Assembly (NCBI GenBank): GCA_016706365.1
Contig: JADJJU010000001.1
Span: 397,001 to 461,000 of the forward strand
From: Saprospiraceae bacterium
Lineage (GTDB): Bacteria; Bacteroidota; Bacteroidia; Chitinophagales; Saprospiraceae
Length of the DNA stretch: 64,000 bases
Reading direction: 5' to 3'
A model generated the notes under the pieces. The model did no database searches and was not told where the DNA came from. It saw nothing but the letters and a program-made list of their open reading frames with translations. The translations under genes were made by a program, and so were the position numbers. Shown piece by piece: positions 1 through 9,390 of the stretch. Every line of letters begins with the position of its first letter. The first letter of the stretch is position 1.

Positions 1-883
1 TGTTTTGGTTAACAATGATTGTTATATCAGTCTTGCCGCTCCGGAATCCGGTACAGGAGAAATATTCTTCAAGAATGCAGATGCTGATGAAGTTATCTTC
101 ATTCATAAAGGAACCGGAGTACTTAAGACAATGTACGGGCAGATACCATTTGAATATGGCGATTATCTTGTGATACCCAGAGGAACAATTTATCAGATTG
201 ATTTTGACGGAAAAGATAACCGTCTGTTAATAGTAGAATCAACTTCTCCTATCCTTACCCCAAAGAGATATAGAAATCAGTTTGGGCAATTGGCAGAGCA
301 TTCGCCATTTTGCGAGCGGGATATCAGAAAACCTCAGGATCTGGAGACTATTGACAAGCAGGGAGAATTTGAATTGCATATCAAAAAGCAGGACAGCATT
401 TATCCATATGTCTACCTCAACCATCCGTTTGATGTGATTGGGTGGGATGGTTTTTTGTTTCCTTACGCCTTTTCAATTCATAATTTTGAGCCAATTACTG
501 GCAGAGTGCATCAACCACCTCCGGTTCATCAGACTTTTGAGACCCGGGGTTTTGTTATTTGCTCATTTGTGCCAAGACTATTTGATTATCACCCACTTTC
601 AATTCCTGCACCATACAACCACAGCAACATTGACAGTGATGAAGTGTTATACTATGTAGATGGTGACTTTATGAGTCGCAAGAATGTAGAGCCGGGAATG
701 ATTACTTTACATCCCGGGGGAATTCCTCATGGTCCTCATCCCGGAACAATTGAGAAAAGCATTGGTCAATTGGAAACACGTGAATTAGCAGTCATGATAG
801 ATACATTCCGACCTCTGCTTATGACAGAATATGCAGCAGGAATCGAAGATCCTGATTATTACAAATCCTGGTTAACTCATTAA
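1..883 (+). CDS. hmgA: homogentisate 1,2-dioxygenase, 5' end cut by the window
   Basis: Opens the aromatic ring of homogentisate to maleylacetoacetate in tyrosine and phenylalanine catabolism, in the cytoplasm. The frame runs open into the window start, so the first visible TTG is not the real start; about 90 of the usual 380 or so residues are missing. In the visible 292 residues the cupin iron ligands are present as H206 and E213 (HSNIDSDE) and H242 (GGIPHGPHPG). Sixteen bases separate it from the 4-hydroxyphenylpyruvate dioxygenase gene, the preceding step of the pathway, so the two are almost certainly one operon. Family assignment is firm. Confidence 0.95.
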   Translation, partial: VLVNNDCYISLAAPESGTGEIFFKNADADEVIFIHKGTGVLKTMYGQIPFEYGDYLVIPRGTIYQIDFDGKDNRLLIVESTSPILTPKRYRNQFGQLAEHSPFCERDIRKPQDLETIDKQGEFELHIKKQDSIYPYVYLNHPFDVIGWDGFLFPYAFSIHNFEPITGRVHQPPPVHQTFETRGFVICSFVPRLFDYHPLSIPAPYNHSNIDSDEVLYYVDGDFMSRKNVEPGMITLHPGGIPHGPHPGTIEKSIGQLETRELAVMIDTFRPLLMTEYAAGIEDPDYYKSWLTH

Positions 884-898
884 TTTAAAATATTTTTC

Positions 899-2023
899 AT
901 GGATACTATTGTTCAACCTGTGGTTCAATCCAACACAGATACATTCCCTTTAAACGGAACAGATTACGTAGAATTTTATGTAGGAAATGCAAAGCAATCG
1001 GCATTGTATTATCAGGCATGCTTCGGCTATGAGCTGGTGGCTTACAAGGGCCCGGAAACCGGCTCCAGAAATGTAGTTTCATATGTCCTGCAGCAAAATA
1101 AAATCAGGCTTGTACTCAGCAGTGCCCTTCATTCTGATCACGAAATTGCCCGGCATGTAGCATTTCATGGAGATGGTGTAAAAGACCTTGCCCTTTGGGT
1201 AGATGACGCTGAAAAGGCTTATATGACTGCCCTGGATCGCGGTGCAGAATCTGCCAGACCCTTTGAGGAGATCGAGGATGAATTTGGAGTCATCAGAAGA
1301 GCATCTATAAAGACATATGGGGAGACGATCCACACTTTTGTTGAAAGAAAGAACTACCATGGGGCCTTCATGCCCGGCTTTGCGGCCAGATCGAGTACCC
1401 GTAAAGTAACACCTGTAGGTTTACAATTTGTAGATCATTGCGTTGGAAATGTGGAACTGGGTGATATGAATAAATGGGTTAAATTTTATCAGGATGTAAT
1501 GGGATTCAAACTATTAATCACATTTGACGATAAAGACATTTCAACAGAATATACAGCTCTGATGAGTAAGGTAGTTTCTAATGGTAATGGATATGTAAAA
1601 TTCCCAATCAATGAGCCGGCGAAAGGATTGAAAAAATCGCAAATAGAAGAATATCTGGATTTTTACAAATGCGGAGGAGTGCAGCATATAGCTGTTGCTA
1701 CCAATGATATATTACACACTGTCTCCACGCTTCGTGAGAATGGAGTTGATTTCCTGTATGTGCCTGAGAATTACTATGAGACAGTTTCTGAAAGGGTTGG
1801 GCCGATTGATGAAGACCTGGAAGCATTGAAAAAAATGAACATTCTGATCGACAGAGATGAGGATGGATATCTGCTTCAAATATTCACCAAGCCTGTTCAG
1901 GACAGACCTACAGTATTTTACGAAATCATTCAAAGAAAGGGAGCAAAGTCCTTCGGTAAAGGAAACTTCAAAGCTCTTTTTGAAGCTATTGAGAGAGAAC
2001 AGGAACTTAGAGGTACTTTATAA
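899..2023 (+). CDS. hppD: 4-hydroxyphenylpyruvate dioxygenase
   Basis: Converts 4-hydroxyphenylpyruvate to homogentisate, which is then the substrate of the upstream gene product. The 374 residues form two VOC domains (about 20-150 and 175-345). The Fe(II) ligands of the second domain are visible as H180 (FVDHCVGN), H263 (GVQHIAVA) and E342 (FYEIIQRKG), and the C-terminal helix that closes the active site follows. Length is normal for the family. A strong hairpin terminator starts about 20 bases after the stop, so it ends the operon. Confidence 0.96.
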   Translation: MDTIVQPVVQSNTDTFPLNGTDYVEFYVGNAKQSALYYQACFGYELVAYKGPETGSRNVVSYVLQQNKIRLVLSSALHSDHEIARHVAFHGDGVKDLALWVDDAEKAYMTALDRGAESARPFEEIEDEFGVIRRASIKTYGETIHTFVERKNYHGAFMPGFAARSSTRKVTPVGLQFVDHCVGNVELGDMNKWVKFYQDVMGFKLLITFDDKDISTEYTALMSKVVSNGNGYVKFPINEPAKGLKKSQIEEYLDFYKCGGVQHIAVATNDILHTVSTLRENGVDFLYVPENYYETVSERVGPIDEDLEALKKMNILIDRDEDGYLLQIFTKPVQDRPTVFYEIIQRKGAKSFGKGNFKALFEAIEREQELRGTL

Positions 2024-2043
2024 ATCTACTTTTGATCAAAAAT

Positions 2044-2074
2044 AAAAAGCCCGATATTTCTATCGGGCTTTTTT
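2044..2074 (+). terminator. intrinsic terminator after hppD
   Basis: A 13-bp perfect stem (AAAAAGCCCGATA with TATCGGGCTTTTT) around a TTTC loop, ending in a T run. It also carries an A run on the left side, so it may serve the convergent minus-strand lipoprotein gene that stops at 2092 as well. Confidence 0.9.
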
Positions 2075-2091
2075 ATTTTATAACTCAAGGC

Positions 2092-2496
2092 CTATCTGGT
2101 AGCTTTACCATTATAAGTAACACTTACACTCGGTGAAGCAATACTGTATGTGTAAGTGAGTTCATCGTCATCAATAGAACCGGTGCCTGCAAAGGTGCCA
2201 TTAACCCCGTTGACGGTAATATTGAAAGACGGTATTGTAAAATTACTTCCACTTACATTCGCTTTAACCGGATCTCCGGATAATTCTCCAAATCCCGCAA
2301 TTAATATTTCATTTTCTGCGCTCGGAGATTTGGTAACTGTGAATTTATAAGTTCTTGTAATGGTAGTTCCATTGAGATCAACATAAGAATCTGATGCATT
2401 CCAGGTTCCTTCAAAATCGTCTCTTGTAACATCCTTTTTGCATGACACCATGGTGATCACAGCAAGTGGCAGTATAAACATCAATAAACGTTTCAT
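2092..2496 (-). CDS. small lipoprotein, paralog of the next gene
   Basis: Predicted exported lipoprotein of 134 residues. The start is placed at the ATG giving MKRLLMFILPLAVITMVSC, a signal peptide ending in a lipobox-like MVSC; a longer frame begins 16 codons earlier but would bury the signal. The mature part has a GTWNASDSY segment, a central beta-rich region and ends YNGKATR. It aligns along its length with the neighbour at 2668-3090 (GSWKATDSF and YTGSAVR at the same places), so this is a tandem duplication. No specific function is recognised; it resembles lipocalin-like small lipoproteins of Bacteroidota. Confidence 0.8.
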   Translation of the reverse strand: MKRLLMFILPLAVITMVSCKKDVTRDDFEGTWNASDSYVDLNGTTITRTYKFTVTKSPSAENEILIAGFGELSGDPVKANVSGSNFTIPSFNITVNGVNGTFAGTGSIDDDELTYTYSIASPSVSVTYNGKATR

Positions 2497-2667
2497 TTGT
2501 TCGTATTTAAGGTGAAGAAAAAATGAGCCTGAAATCAAACTCATTCATTTTTAAAAGCCTTAAACGCCCATCACATTAGAAAATTATGGAAGATGTTATA
2601 TATATTTAAATGGCAATTGACCTACTATGCAGGTACTATTCACTAAAAAATGCCCTAAAAAACCTTT

Positions 2668-3090
2668 TTATCGCACTGCTGATCCAGTGTACTCCCTGTT
2701 GATACCGGAGCCAACCATACTGTAGCGGTATGTCAATTTTTGACTATTTATTTCTCCATTAGCCTCAAAATCAACTTGCAGATTATTGATACTAGCTTCT
2801 GTGTTGGTTATTATGAATGAATTTGAACTGACCTTAGCCGACAGATCAGTTAAACTTAAATTAGCAAATCGATCCAGCAAAATAAACTCAGCTGAATTTA
2901 AATCAAGATCTATGTTAAAAGTATAAGTCTGAGTCACTATTGTTCCATTGGATTCAGTAAAACTATCGGTCGCCTTCCAGCTCCCAATGAACTGTTCGCG
3001 TGGATCCTTAGGTTGCTGTATGTCTGATTTCTTACAGGAAGGGAGCACAATGAAAAGCAGGGGAATTATTAAAAAATAAAAGCTCTTCAT
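2668..3090 (-). CDS. small lipoprotein, paralog of the previous gene
   Basis: Lipoprotein of 140 residues with signal peptide MKSFYFLIIPLLFIVLPSC and Lys-Lys directly after the lipid cysteine. Shares layout and short motifs (GSWKATDSF, TYTFNI, YTGSAVR) with the downstream gene at 2092-2496. The 170-base gap between the two contains no gene. Probably anchored in the outer or inner membrane; function unknown. Confidence 0.8.
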   Translation of the reverse strand: MKSFYFLIIPLLFIVLPSCKKSDIQQPKDPREQFIGSWKATDSFTESNGTIVTQTYTFNIDLDLNSAEFILLDRFANLSLTDLSAKVSSNSFIITNTEASINNLQVDFEANGEINSQKLTYRYSMVGSGINREYTGSAVR

Positions 3091-3232
3091 TGTTTTGCAT
3101 TTTTATATGGTCAACAAAATAGTATTATAGACTCATATTTCAATTATTTTACCTTGCAAATAATGTGATTTTTGACTTAAATTAAGTGGTCAGATAATTT
3201 TTGACCGATAACATTCTCCATACAACAATATG

Positions 3233-3240
3233 TATTTTTG
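3233..3240 (+). promoter_or_regulatory. Bacteroidota -7 box (TATTTTTG)
   Basis: Matches the TAnnTTTG consensus of the primary Bacteroidota sigma factor and lies 19 bases before the ATG of the VOC gene at 3260. No clear TTG -33 element at the usual distance. Confidence 0.4.
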
Positions 3241-3259
3241 CTGAACAAAATAATTACTT

Positions 3260-3637
3260 ATGGAAAAACCATCAATTCATCAAACAGTAATGCCCTACCT
3301 CATTTTAACTGATGTAGAAACATTCATCGCATTTACCAAACAAGTGTTTGATGCAGAAGAATTATCAAGACACCCGGATGCGGAAGGTGCTATAAGACAT
3401 GCTGAAATAAAAATTGGCGAATCAACTATCATGATGGGTCAGAGTACTGGTGACTATCCTCCTATGCCTGCGGGATTGTTTGTGTATGTAAAAAATGCTG
3501 ATGAATGCTATCACAAGGCTCTGGAGGCCGGGGCTAGTTCTATCAATGAATTGTCAGATCAGGAATATGGACGAACTGCAGGAATCCTGGACCCTTGCAA
3601 CAATACCTGGTGGATTACATCGGTAGAACATCTGTAA
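3260..3637 (+). CDS. VOC (glyoxalase/bleomycin-resistance-like) family protein
   Basis: A single-domain VOC protein of 125 residues of the PhnB-like subgroup, with the typical opening TVMPYLILTDVETFIAF, a central IMMGQSTG strand and the closing GILDPCNNTWWI. Proteins of this type are cytoplasmic dimers; substrates are usually unknown, and nothing in the neighbourhood gives one. It is unrelated in function to the VOC domains of the nearby dioxygenase. Stand-alone transcription is likely, since a -7 box precedes it. Confidence 0.88.
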   Translation: MEKPSIHQTVMPYLILTDVETFIAFTKQVFDAEELSRHPDAEGAIRHAEIKIGESTIMMGQSTGDYPPMPAGLFVYVKNADECYHKALEAGASSINELSDQEYGRTAGILDPCNNTWWITSVEHL

Positions 3638-3659
3638 ATTTCAGATTTCAGCTATCAGT

Positions 3660-3900
3660 TTTCAGATTTTAAGTTTGAGAACAGCCAAAAAGCCTAGAGT
3701 TAACAGCGAGTTAAAACTCATTCTTTTCAATCTTCATCAATCCTTTCAATCTTCTAAAACACGTACACCATATTCTCCACTCAATCACATCAATCTTTTC
3801 AACCTTCCCACACTTTCTACTCAAGGCCCTCACCCCCGCAACAATCCGATCAATCTTTTCAATCTTATCTGACATTAGTTTTAACTTTTCGTACCTAACA
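3660..3900. repeat. degenerate pyrimidine-rich intergenic words (TCAATCTTTTCAA)
   Basis: The 275-base gap between the VOC and methyltransferase genes is filled with imperfect reiterations of words such as CAATCTTTTCAATCTT, ATCAATC and CACACTTTC. An ORF can be read through it, but its composition is that of the repeat and not of a protein. The same words appear in reverse complement at 9985-10235. Confidence 0.6.
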
Positions 3901-3912
3901 ATTTTTATTAAA

Positions 3913-4557
3913 ATGGATTATCAATTATTAGCACAGCAACTGAGGAAACCCAGTGGAGAATACGCTGAAAAAGTAGCTGAAAGCATGAATGAAAGCAACA
4001 AATTCATGACACTGAATAGCATAGAATTGCTGGATATCCAGGACGGAGAAAAGGTTCTTGAGATCGGTCCCGGAAATGGAAAATATGCTGAGATTGTCAT
4101 TGCTAAAGCTAATGGAGTAAGTTATCTGGGCATAGATTATTCAGCCGATATGATCAAAATAGCTAATGATATAAATGCACAATTGCTGGAATCAGGAAAG
4201 GCAAGATTCATCGAAGGAACAGCAGAAGCACTTCCTGTGGAAAACAATTCCATTGATAAAATATTCTCAGTAAATACCATTTATTTTATGGAAGACCCCG
4301 GAATTTGTTTCAGTGAAGTGAAGAGAGTCTTAAAACCGGGTGGTGCTTGTTGTATTACGTTTGCTGCAAAATCTTCTATGCTGAATCTTCCTTTTGTACA
4401 ATATGGTTTTACCATGTATGAAGCAGAAGAAATTTCATTTATCATCAAAGAATCCGGACTACAAATTGAAGATATCATTTCACACAAAGAAGAAATAAGA
4501 CAAGTAGAAGGAATGTCAGTTCAACGGGAAATCAATTTCATTCTTGCTAAAAGATAG
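3913..4557 (+). CDS. class I SAM-dependent methyltransferase
   Basis: A 214-residue Methyltransf_11-type enzyme. The AdoMet-binding glycine loop is visible as VLEIGPGNGKY (about residue 49), followed by the acidic ribose-binding position in YLGIDYSADM, an EGTAEALP motif and the post-core RVLKPGGACCI. The substrate cannot be told: such enzymes methylate small metabolites, quinones or lipids. It has no operon partner: the next gene is convergent. Confidence 0.88.
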   Translation: MDYQLLAQQLRKPSGEYAEKVAESMNESNKFMTLNSIELLDIQDGEKVLEIGPGNGKYAEIVIAKANGVSYLGIDYSADMIKIANDINAQLLESGKARFIEGTAEALPVENNSIDKIFSVNTIYFMEDPGICFSEVKRVLKPGGACCITFAAKSSMLNLPFVQYGFTMYEAEEISFIIKESGLQIEDIISHKEEIRQVEGMSVQREINFILAKR

Positions 4558-4587
4558 AAGAATAAATTGCAATGTAATCCTTCACAT

Positions 4588-5010
4588 TTATCCGGCCAGC
4601 CTTTTGAAATATCGGGAATGAAAGACATTAATATTCAGTAAAATAAAGTCAAATTCCTCTGTAATCATCAGGTCCATTTTTCTGAAAAAATAACTTTTAT
4701 CCGAGAGCTGGAAGAAAGTTCTGTGTCCTGTTTTTATTAAAGGTTTGTAAGATAACAAGTAAATCAAACGCTCAAGTTCAGGAACTCTGCTATTCGGAAT
4801 TTTAATAACTACTCTGAAAAAGAGGCCTTCAACAATAGCCATCACGAAGCCTGCAATGAGGGTAATCAAAACGTAATAAAGAATACCCTGGACCGTATTC
4901 CGGAACAAATCAGTAATCACAATAAACAACAGGACAAACAAGCCATATGACATCCATACTTTCAGAAATGTATGTTTAAGATAGTGTAGTTTTTCATTAT
5001 GAACTGTCAT
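4588..5010 (-). CDS. membrane protein with two TM segments, unknown function
   Basis: A 140-residue protein with two adjacent hydrophobic helices (about residues 20-36 and 44-66) and a soluble C-terminal half rich in basic and aromatic residues. No family recognised. It begins 3 bases after the stop of the DUF2007-like gene upstream, so the two are probably cotranscribed. Confidence 0.65.
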   Translation of the reverse strand: MTVHNEKLHYLKHTFLKVWMSYGLFVLLFIVITDLFRNTVQGILYYVLITLIAGFVMAIVEGLFFRVVIKIPNSRVPELERLIYLLSYKPLIKTGHRTFFQLSDKSYFFRKMDLMITEEFDFILLNINVFHSRYFKRLAG

Positions 5011-5013
5011 GCT

Positions 5014-5439
5014 TTACCAAATTTTGAATGGGCTGTCATTCCAGAGGAGTGCATGAATTAAAAAACCTAAAATGAGCAGAATAACAGTAAAATAGATGAA
5101 CCAATGGTAAGAATTTCTTTTTGTTTGCTGAATGTCCGTACTCAATGAAATATGACCATTTTCAAGGTCCAGCAACAAATCATCTTCTGTTATCTCAGGA
5201 AGCTCCTGCAAATCCAAAAGCAAACGCTCCACTTCTGATTTATCACTTTTATAAATATGCAGACCTATTCCCCCCTGACCAAAAGGAATCATCTGGTTCA
5301 TATAAGTATTGGACAAAAAATTAGGAATACCTGCCTTTCTTAGATAGACAGAAATTAGTTGCGCTTCAGATTCTATCATAAAGCGCTTTATGACAATCGT
5401 TTGATCCCGATCTTCTGATTTAGAAAAAAGATTTGCCAT
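5014..5439 (-). CDS. DUF2007-like putative signalling protein with C-terminal TM anchor
   Basis: The ATG at 5439 (MANLFSKSEDRD) is preferred over a longer frame to 5505, which would overlap the ferritin terminator and stop. The N-terminal 80 residues match the DUF2007 pattern: a region that changes compartment or partner (IESEAQLISVYLRKAGIPNF), then GGIGLHIYKSD and a leucine-rich helix. One TM helix lies near the C-terminus (WFIYFTVILLILGFLIHALLW). The role of DUF2007 proteins is not established. Confidence 0.72.
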   Translation of the reverse strand: MANLFSKSEDRDQTIVIKRFMIESEAQLISVYLRKAGIPNFLSNTYMNQMIPFGQGGIGLHIYKSDKSEVERLLLDLQELPEITEDDLLLDLENGHISLSTDIQQTKRNSYHWFIYFTVILLILGFLIHALLWNDSPFKIW

Positions 5440-5470
5440 ATTAAGTAAACATTTGCCGGGAGAAAAGCTA

Positions 5471-5497
5471 AAAAAAGTCCCGGTTAACAGGACTTTT
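5471..5497 (-). terminator. intrinsic terminator after ferritin
   Basis: An 8-bp stem (AAAAGTCC with GGACTTTT) around a CGGTTAACA loop; on the minus strand it ends in a run of T. It lies immediately after the ferritin stop. Confidence 0.75.
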
Positions 5498-5504
5498 CTG
5501 TGCA

Positions 5505-6026
5505 TTATACAGCAGTAGCCGGTGCCTTAGCTGCCTTTTTATTGATTTCTTCCACTTCTTTATCGATATAATACAGACATTGAGGACCGTCTCCGATAAG
5601 TTTAATCCTGTCAAGAATGAAACGCATCTGTGCCTCTTCTTCCCTTTGCTCCATGACATACCATTGAAGAAAATTCAGTGTAGTGTGGTCGTTTTCTTTA
5701 ATACTAAGGTCTACCAAATGATTGATGGCAGCAGTGACTTTTTGCTCATGCGCAAAGACCATTTCAAAAAGCTCAACTATAGATTCAAATTCATGAGGAG
5801 GTTGCTTGATCTCGGGAGAACGTGCAAAACCATCTACCTCTGAGATATAGTGAAATATCTTTAGCATGTGAACGCGTTCTTCATCTGATTGACGATGCAT
5901 AAATTGGGCACATCCGGGCAGACCTTTATGATCGCACCAGGATGCCATTGAAAGATATAGGAATGAGGCATATCCCTCCAACACAATTTGTTGATTAAGG
6001 GCATCTTGCATTTGAATTGAAATCAT
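5505..6026 (-). CDS. ftnA: ferritin (non-haem iron storage)
   Basis: Oxidises Fe(II) and stores it as a mineral in a 24-subunit cytoplasmic shell. The ferroxidase residues are at the same numbering as in enterobacterial FtnA: E17, E50, H53, E94 and Q127. Normal length for the family (173 residues), with a lysine- and alanine-rich tail (EEINKKAAKAPATAV). It is monocistronic, with a terminator just after the stop. Confidence 0.95.
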   Translation of the reverse strand: MISIQMQDALNQQIVLEGYASFLYLSMASWCDHKGLPGCAQFMHRQSDEERVHMLKIFHYISEVDGFARSPEIKQPPHEFESIVELFEMVFAHEQKVTAAINHLVDLSIKENDHTTLNFLQWYVMEQREEEAQMRFILDRIKLIGDGPQCLYYIDKEVEEINKKAAKAPATAV

Positions 6027-6193
6027 GAGTTTTTATTTTCCTAACAGTTAATGAATGGGCTTAGTTGAAAAAAAATTATTATTCGCAGACAAAAATATAT
6101 TTATACCTTGAATTCCTGACTCTACTTATGTAGAATGTAGCTATATCTATTTAGACAAATTAAGAGTAGAGTATTTATAGCATTTACAAGCCT

Positions 6194-7729
6194 TTAATCA
6201 AATTTGATTGGCCTGGAAACCAAAACAGCTCTCTCTCCAATTCGCTTTATCAGTTCCTCAGTTATTTGAATTCCATTTTCTAAAGCTACAATTGGGACAC
6301 GCTCATTTCTTGCATGTACTGTGCGAAGAATCTGAGGAGTTAATAAAATGGGGACAAAACAATATACCGGGTAACCTTTTTCCCTAAAATAATTGCTGTC
6401 AATTGTAGCTTGAAGCATCATTGGAGCGACTACAGCATCACTATACACAGAGTGAATAGACTTTTCAATGCTTCCATACAGGAAAACATCAGGTTTGGTG
6501 GGTAAAGCATCCGGAGTTTCCAGGACCACTTCCACAGTTATATTTTTGTTTTTCAGCTGCCTTTTAATTTTATTGATAAAATCTTCCGTTTTGATTCCCG
6601 GCAATAATCTGCAATCCAGCAACGCTACAACTTCATTTGGAATAGAATTATGAGATAATCCTTCATTTTGTATTCTTGTCAAACTGATTGTATTCGCAAA
6701 AAAAGAAAGATAAAGCGGATTTTTTCGGATGATGGCTCTGGCGACGGGGGTCATCAAGTGAATATTTTTTAGAAAAAAGCCTTTTGTACCACCTTCCATG
6801 TCGCCCAGGAGATGCAAAATAGTTGTATTCAATTCATTAAATTGAAGTTTCTCTTTTGATTTTAAAACTCTGTTGACAGCGGATACCATGTCTTTATTGG
6901 GATAATGCAGGGGAGGTGTAGAACCATGACCGGAGCTTTCATAAGCCAACTTTAGCTTTAGCCAAAGAGCTCTTTTGTGAGCCAATGCAACTGAAAATAC
7001 TTTTTCTTCAGATTTACGGGGAACCACTCCCTGCAAGCCTGCCGGACCTTCACCAAAAAATGCGGCAGCGTTCAAAGTTTCAATATGATTTTCGGCGACA
7101 AATCCTGCTCCACCGGGAGAAAATACTTCTTCTCCTGACATACATAAAAGCGAGAAATTTACCGGCCAATTTTCAGATCTCGCTCTTTCTGCCATTCTCA
7201 GGATAGCCATAAGCTGGACGATGGCTGCACCTTTATTGTCATAAGCTCCCCTACCCCAGACCTGACCTTCTGCGATCACTCCATCATAGGGCGGGTACTT
7301 CCAATCTCCGGCAGCGGGCACGTCTACAACATCTGCATGATTTAAAAAGATATAATTGGGTTTGCCACTGCTTAATGGAAAAACAGAGGCTATAAAATTT
7401 CGCGAGCCATCCTTCGAATTCATTTCAAAAATATACAGCCCTTTCTCTTTACATAAGTTCTGAAAATAATTCACTGCATTTGCTTCTGATCCACTTAGCG
7501 AAGGATATCTGATATACTGACGCAATAAATCAGCTGATTCAGGAATCACAAATTCGATCTCACCAAGCTTTATATGAGAAGGAAAAAAAGGTCTGGGATC
7601 ATTACTATGATCTAAATTAGATACACAGTAATTTGAGGATAATTGTGCAGCCATTTCTGTATGTAACATACAAAAAAATAGCATTAAAATATTCAGAAGC
7701 CTTAAGTAAGAGGAACTCAAATAAAACAT
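6194..7729 (-). CDS. exported M20 family metallopeptidase
   Basis: Zinc-dependent exopeptidase or amidohydrolase of the M20 family (PM20D1-like subgroup, 511 residues). It opens with a signal peptide (LLNILMLFFCMLHTEMAAQ), so it acts in the periplasm or outside. Metal and catalytic motifs are visible: NHADVVDVP, the bridging Asp in WGRGAYDNKG, the general base in SGEEVFSPGG, and a distal His in VHARNERVP. A dimerisation domain lies in the middle. The substrate is probably an N-acyl amino acid or dipeptide, but this is inferred from family only. Confidence 0.9.
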   Translation of the reverse strand: MFYLSSSYLRLLNILMLFFCMLHTEMAAQLSSNYCVSNLDHSNDPRPFFPSHIKLGEIEFVIPESADLLRQYIRYPSLSGSEANAVNYFQNLCKEKGLYIFEMNSKDGSRNFIASVFPLSSGKPNYIFLNHADVVDVPAAGDWKYPPYDGVIAEGQVWGRGAYDNKGAAIVQLMAILRMAERARSENWPVNFSLLCMSGEEVFSPGGAGFVAENHIETLNAAAFFGEGPAGLQGVVPRKSEEKVFSVALAHKRALWLKLKLAYESSGHGSTPPLHYPNKDMVSAVNRVLKSKEKLQFNELNTTILHLLGDMEGGTKGFFLKNIHLMTPVARAIIRKNPLYLSFFANTISLTRIQNEGLSHNSIPNEVVALLDCRLLPGIKTEDFINKIKRQLKNKNITVEVVLETPDALPTKPDVFLYGSIEKSIHSVYSDAVVAPMMLQATIDSNYFREKGYPVYCFVPILLTPQILRTVHARNERVPIVALENGIQITEELIKRIGERAVLVSRPIKFD

Positions 7730-7835
7730 TTAAAACAAGTATATCTTCACAAATTTACTAAATTTACCACATCAGCTGCCTTCAAACAACCAATACAATA
7801 CTACAGCTAATTTAATCATCAGTACATTCTGTGAC

Positions 7836-8849
7836 ATGGAAGTTTCATACCAAATCAAATTTTTTGAACGGCTTCAGGAATTTTATCCCAGAAAAGGTGA
7901 AATAATTGACAGGCTCAGTGAGCTTTTGCACCTTAAAAAAGATGGGATTTACAGAAGAATGAGGGGTGAAACGATTCTCAGCGTGGATGAATTAATGGTA
8001 CTCGCAAAAGCACATAGAATATCGATTGACAATTTATTGGATATACCAAAAAACGATGTTGTATTTACTTTCAATTCTTTTTCAAACAGCATCAAAGAGG
8101 TGGATGATTATGTTGAAAATCTGTCCGATCTGCTGAAAGAATTTTCCAAGTTTGGTAAATCTCAGCTTTATTATGCTTCCTGTGAAATTCCCATATTTTA
8201 TTACTGTTTAGTGCCGGATGTTTTTGCATTCAAATTGTATGTTTGGGCCCGCACTGTCTGGAACCTGGATTATTTTCAGAATGTTTCGTTTTCTCCGGAT
8301 ATGATTTCGGCAGATACGAGATTGCATGTTCCCGAGTTGTTCAATTTGTACAAGCAGATACCAACGCTGGAATTGTGGAGCTACAATATATTTGATAATA
8401 CACTAAGCCAGATTGAATATCACTTTGAGGGTAACATGTTCAAGGATGGCCAGATTGCATTGGATCTGTGTGATGGTTTGATGCAAATCCAGGAAAGTAT
8501 GCGACAGATGGCAGCCCACTCTGCTAAATTCGGAAACAATGGAAGCAAAGAATCAGGATCTGAACTGCAGCTCTACCATAACGAGATGATTTATACCAAC
8601 AATACTTTGCTGTTTCATCACCCTTACGGTAAGACATTATTTACTACATTTTGCAATCCGAATTTCATCATGTCCAATGATCAGAGAATAGCGGATTTTT
8701 CAGAAAACTGGTTTAAAACTATCATCAACAAATCCAGTCTGATAAGCGGGCAAAATGAAAAAGCTAGGAATAAGTTTTTTGATAGTATTAAGAGAAAGAT
8801 TGAGCAATCAAAGAACAGGATTATGATTTATATGGATCAGTATCATTGA
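7836..8849 (+). CDS. HTH-domain transcriptional regulator of unknown target
   Basis: The first 70 residues form a Cro/CI-like helix-turn-helix (IIDRLSELLHLKKDGIYRRMRGETILSVDELMVLAKAHRIS is the region, with recognition helix near DGIYRRMRGE). The remaining 260 residues are an all-soluble sensing domain rich in aromatic residues and not assignable to a family I know. Comparable proteins occur singly in Bacteroidota. It is divergent from the M20 peptidase gene across a 106-base gap, so it could regulate that gene or itself. Confidence 0.75.
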   Translation: MEVSYQIKFFERLQEFYPRKGEIIDRLSELLHLKKDGIYRRMRGETILSVDELMVLAKAHRISIDNLLDIPKNDVVFTFNSFSNSIKEVDDYVENLSDLLKEFSKFGKSQLYYASCEIPIFYYCLVPDVFAFKLYVWARTVWNLDYFQNVSFSPDMISADTRLHVPELFNLYKQIPTLELWSYNIFDNTLSQIEYHFEGNMFKDGQIALDLCDGLMQIQESMRQMAAHSAKFGNNGSKESGSELQLYHNEMIYTNNTLLFHHPYGKTLFTTFCNPNFIMSNDQRIADFSENWFKTIINKSSLISGQNEKARNKFFDSIKRKIEQSKNRIMIYMDQYH

Positions 8850-9006
8850 ATAAATGTCACTCTGTTAAATTCAGTGATATAATTTTTGCATAACCACAAT
8901 AGCTGGAAATTCCCGTTTTATCAATCTTTTTGTCATTTCATTTGTTACTTTAATTACAAATGTCAACTCAAAGTTGACTTAAATTTGACCCATAAACAAT
9001 CAAGTA

Positions 9007-9390
9007 ATGTCCATATTCAAGAAGGGAAGTAAAGCATATTCCATTTTTAATCAAAAATGTCCCCGTTGTCACGAAGCTGATTTATTTACAAATAAGCTCA
9101 GTTCCATGAAAGGTGTATTTTCAATGCCGCACAGATGTCCAAATTGTAATCAGGACTTCATCATTGAACCGGGATTTTACTGGGGATCTATGTACGTGGC
9201 TTATGCGCTTAGTTCAGGCATAATGCTTTCGGGATTTGCAATTTTATTTTTTCTATTCGATCTGGAACTGAAACTTGCCTTTGGGATAGTTCTTGGAATT
9301 GCACTTCTGCTGTATGGCTGGATTTTCAGACTGTCGAGAGCAGTTTGGATCAATTTGCATGTTCACTATAAAGCTCCTGCTATTCCTTAG
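9007..9390 (+). CDS. DUF983 family zinc-ribbon membrane protein
   Basis: A 127-residue protein with two CxxC pairs near the N-terminus (CPRCHEADLF and CPNCNQDF), followed by the EPGFYWGSMYV motif and two adjacent TM helices. This layout is diagnostic of DUF983, whose function is unknown. A perfect 7-bp inverted repeat (GTCAACT/AGTTGAC, 8962-8978) lies upstream. Its last four bases overlap the convergent phosphatase gene. Confidence 0.88.
   Translation: MSIFKKGSKAYSIFNQKCPRCHEADLFTNKLSSMKGVFSMPHRCPNCNQDFIIEPGFYWGSMYVAYALSSGIMLSGFAILFFLFDLELKLAFGIVLGIALLLYGWIFRLSRAVWINLHVHYKAPAIP

Noticed and set aside
3675..3872. ORF of 65 residues in the gap before the methyltransferase
   Set aside because: Composition reflects the CAATCTTTTCAA repeats only.
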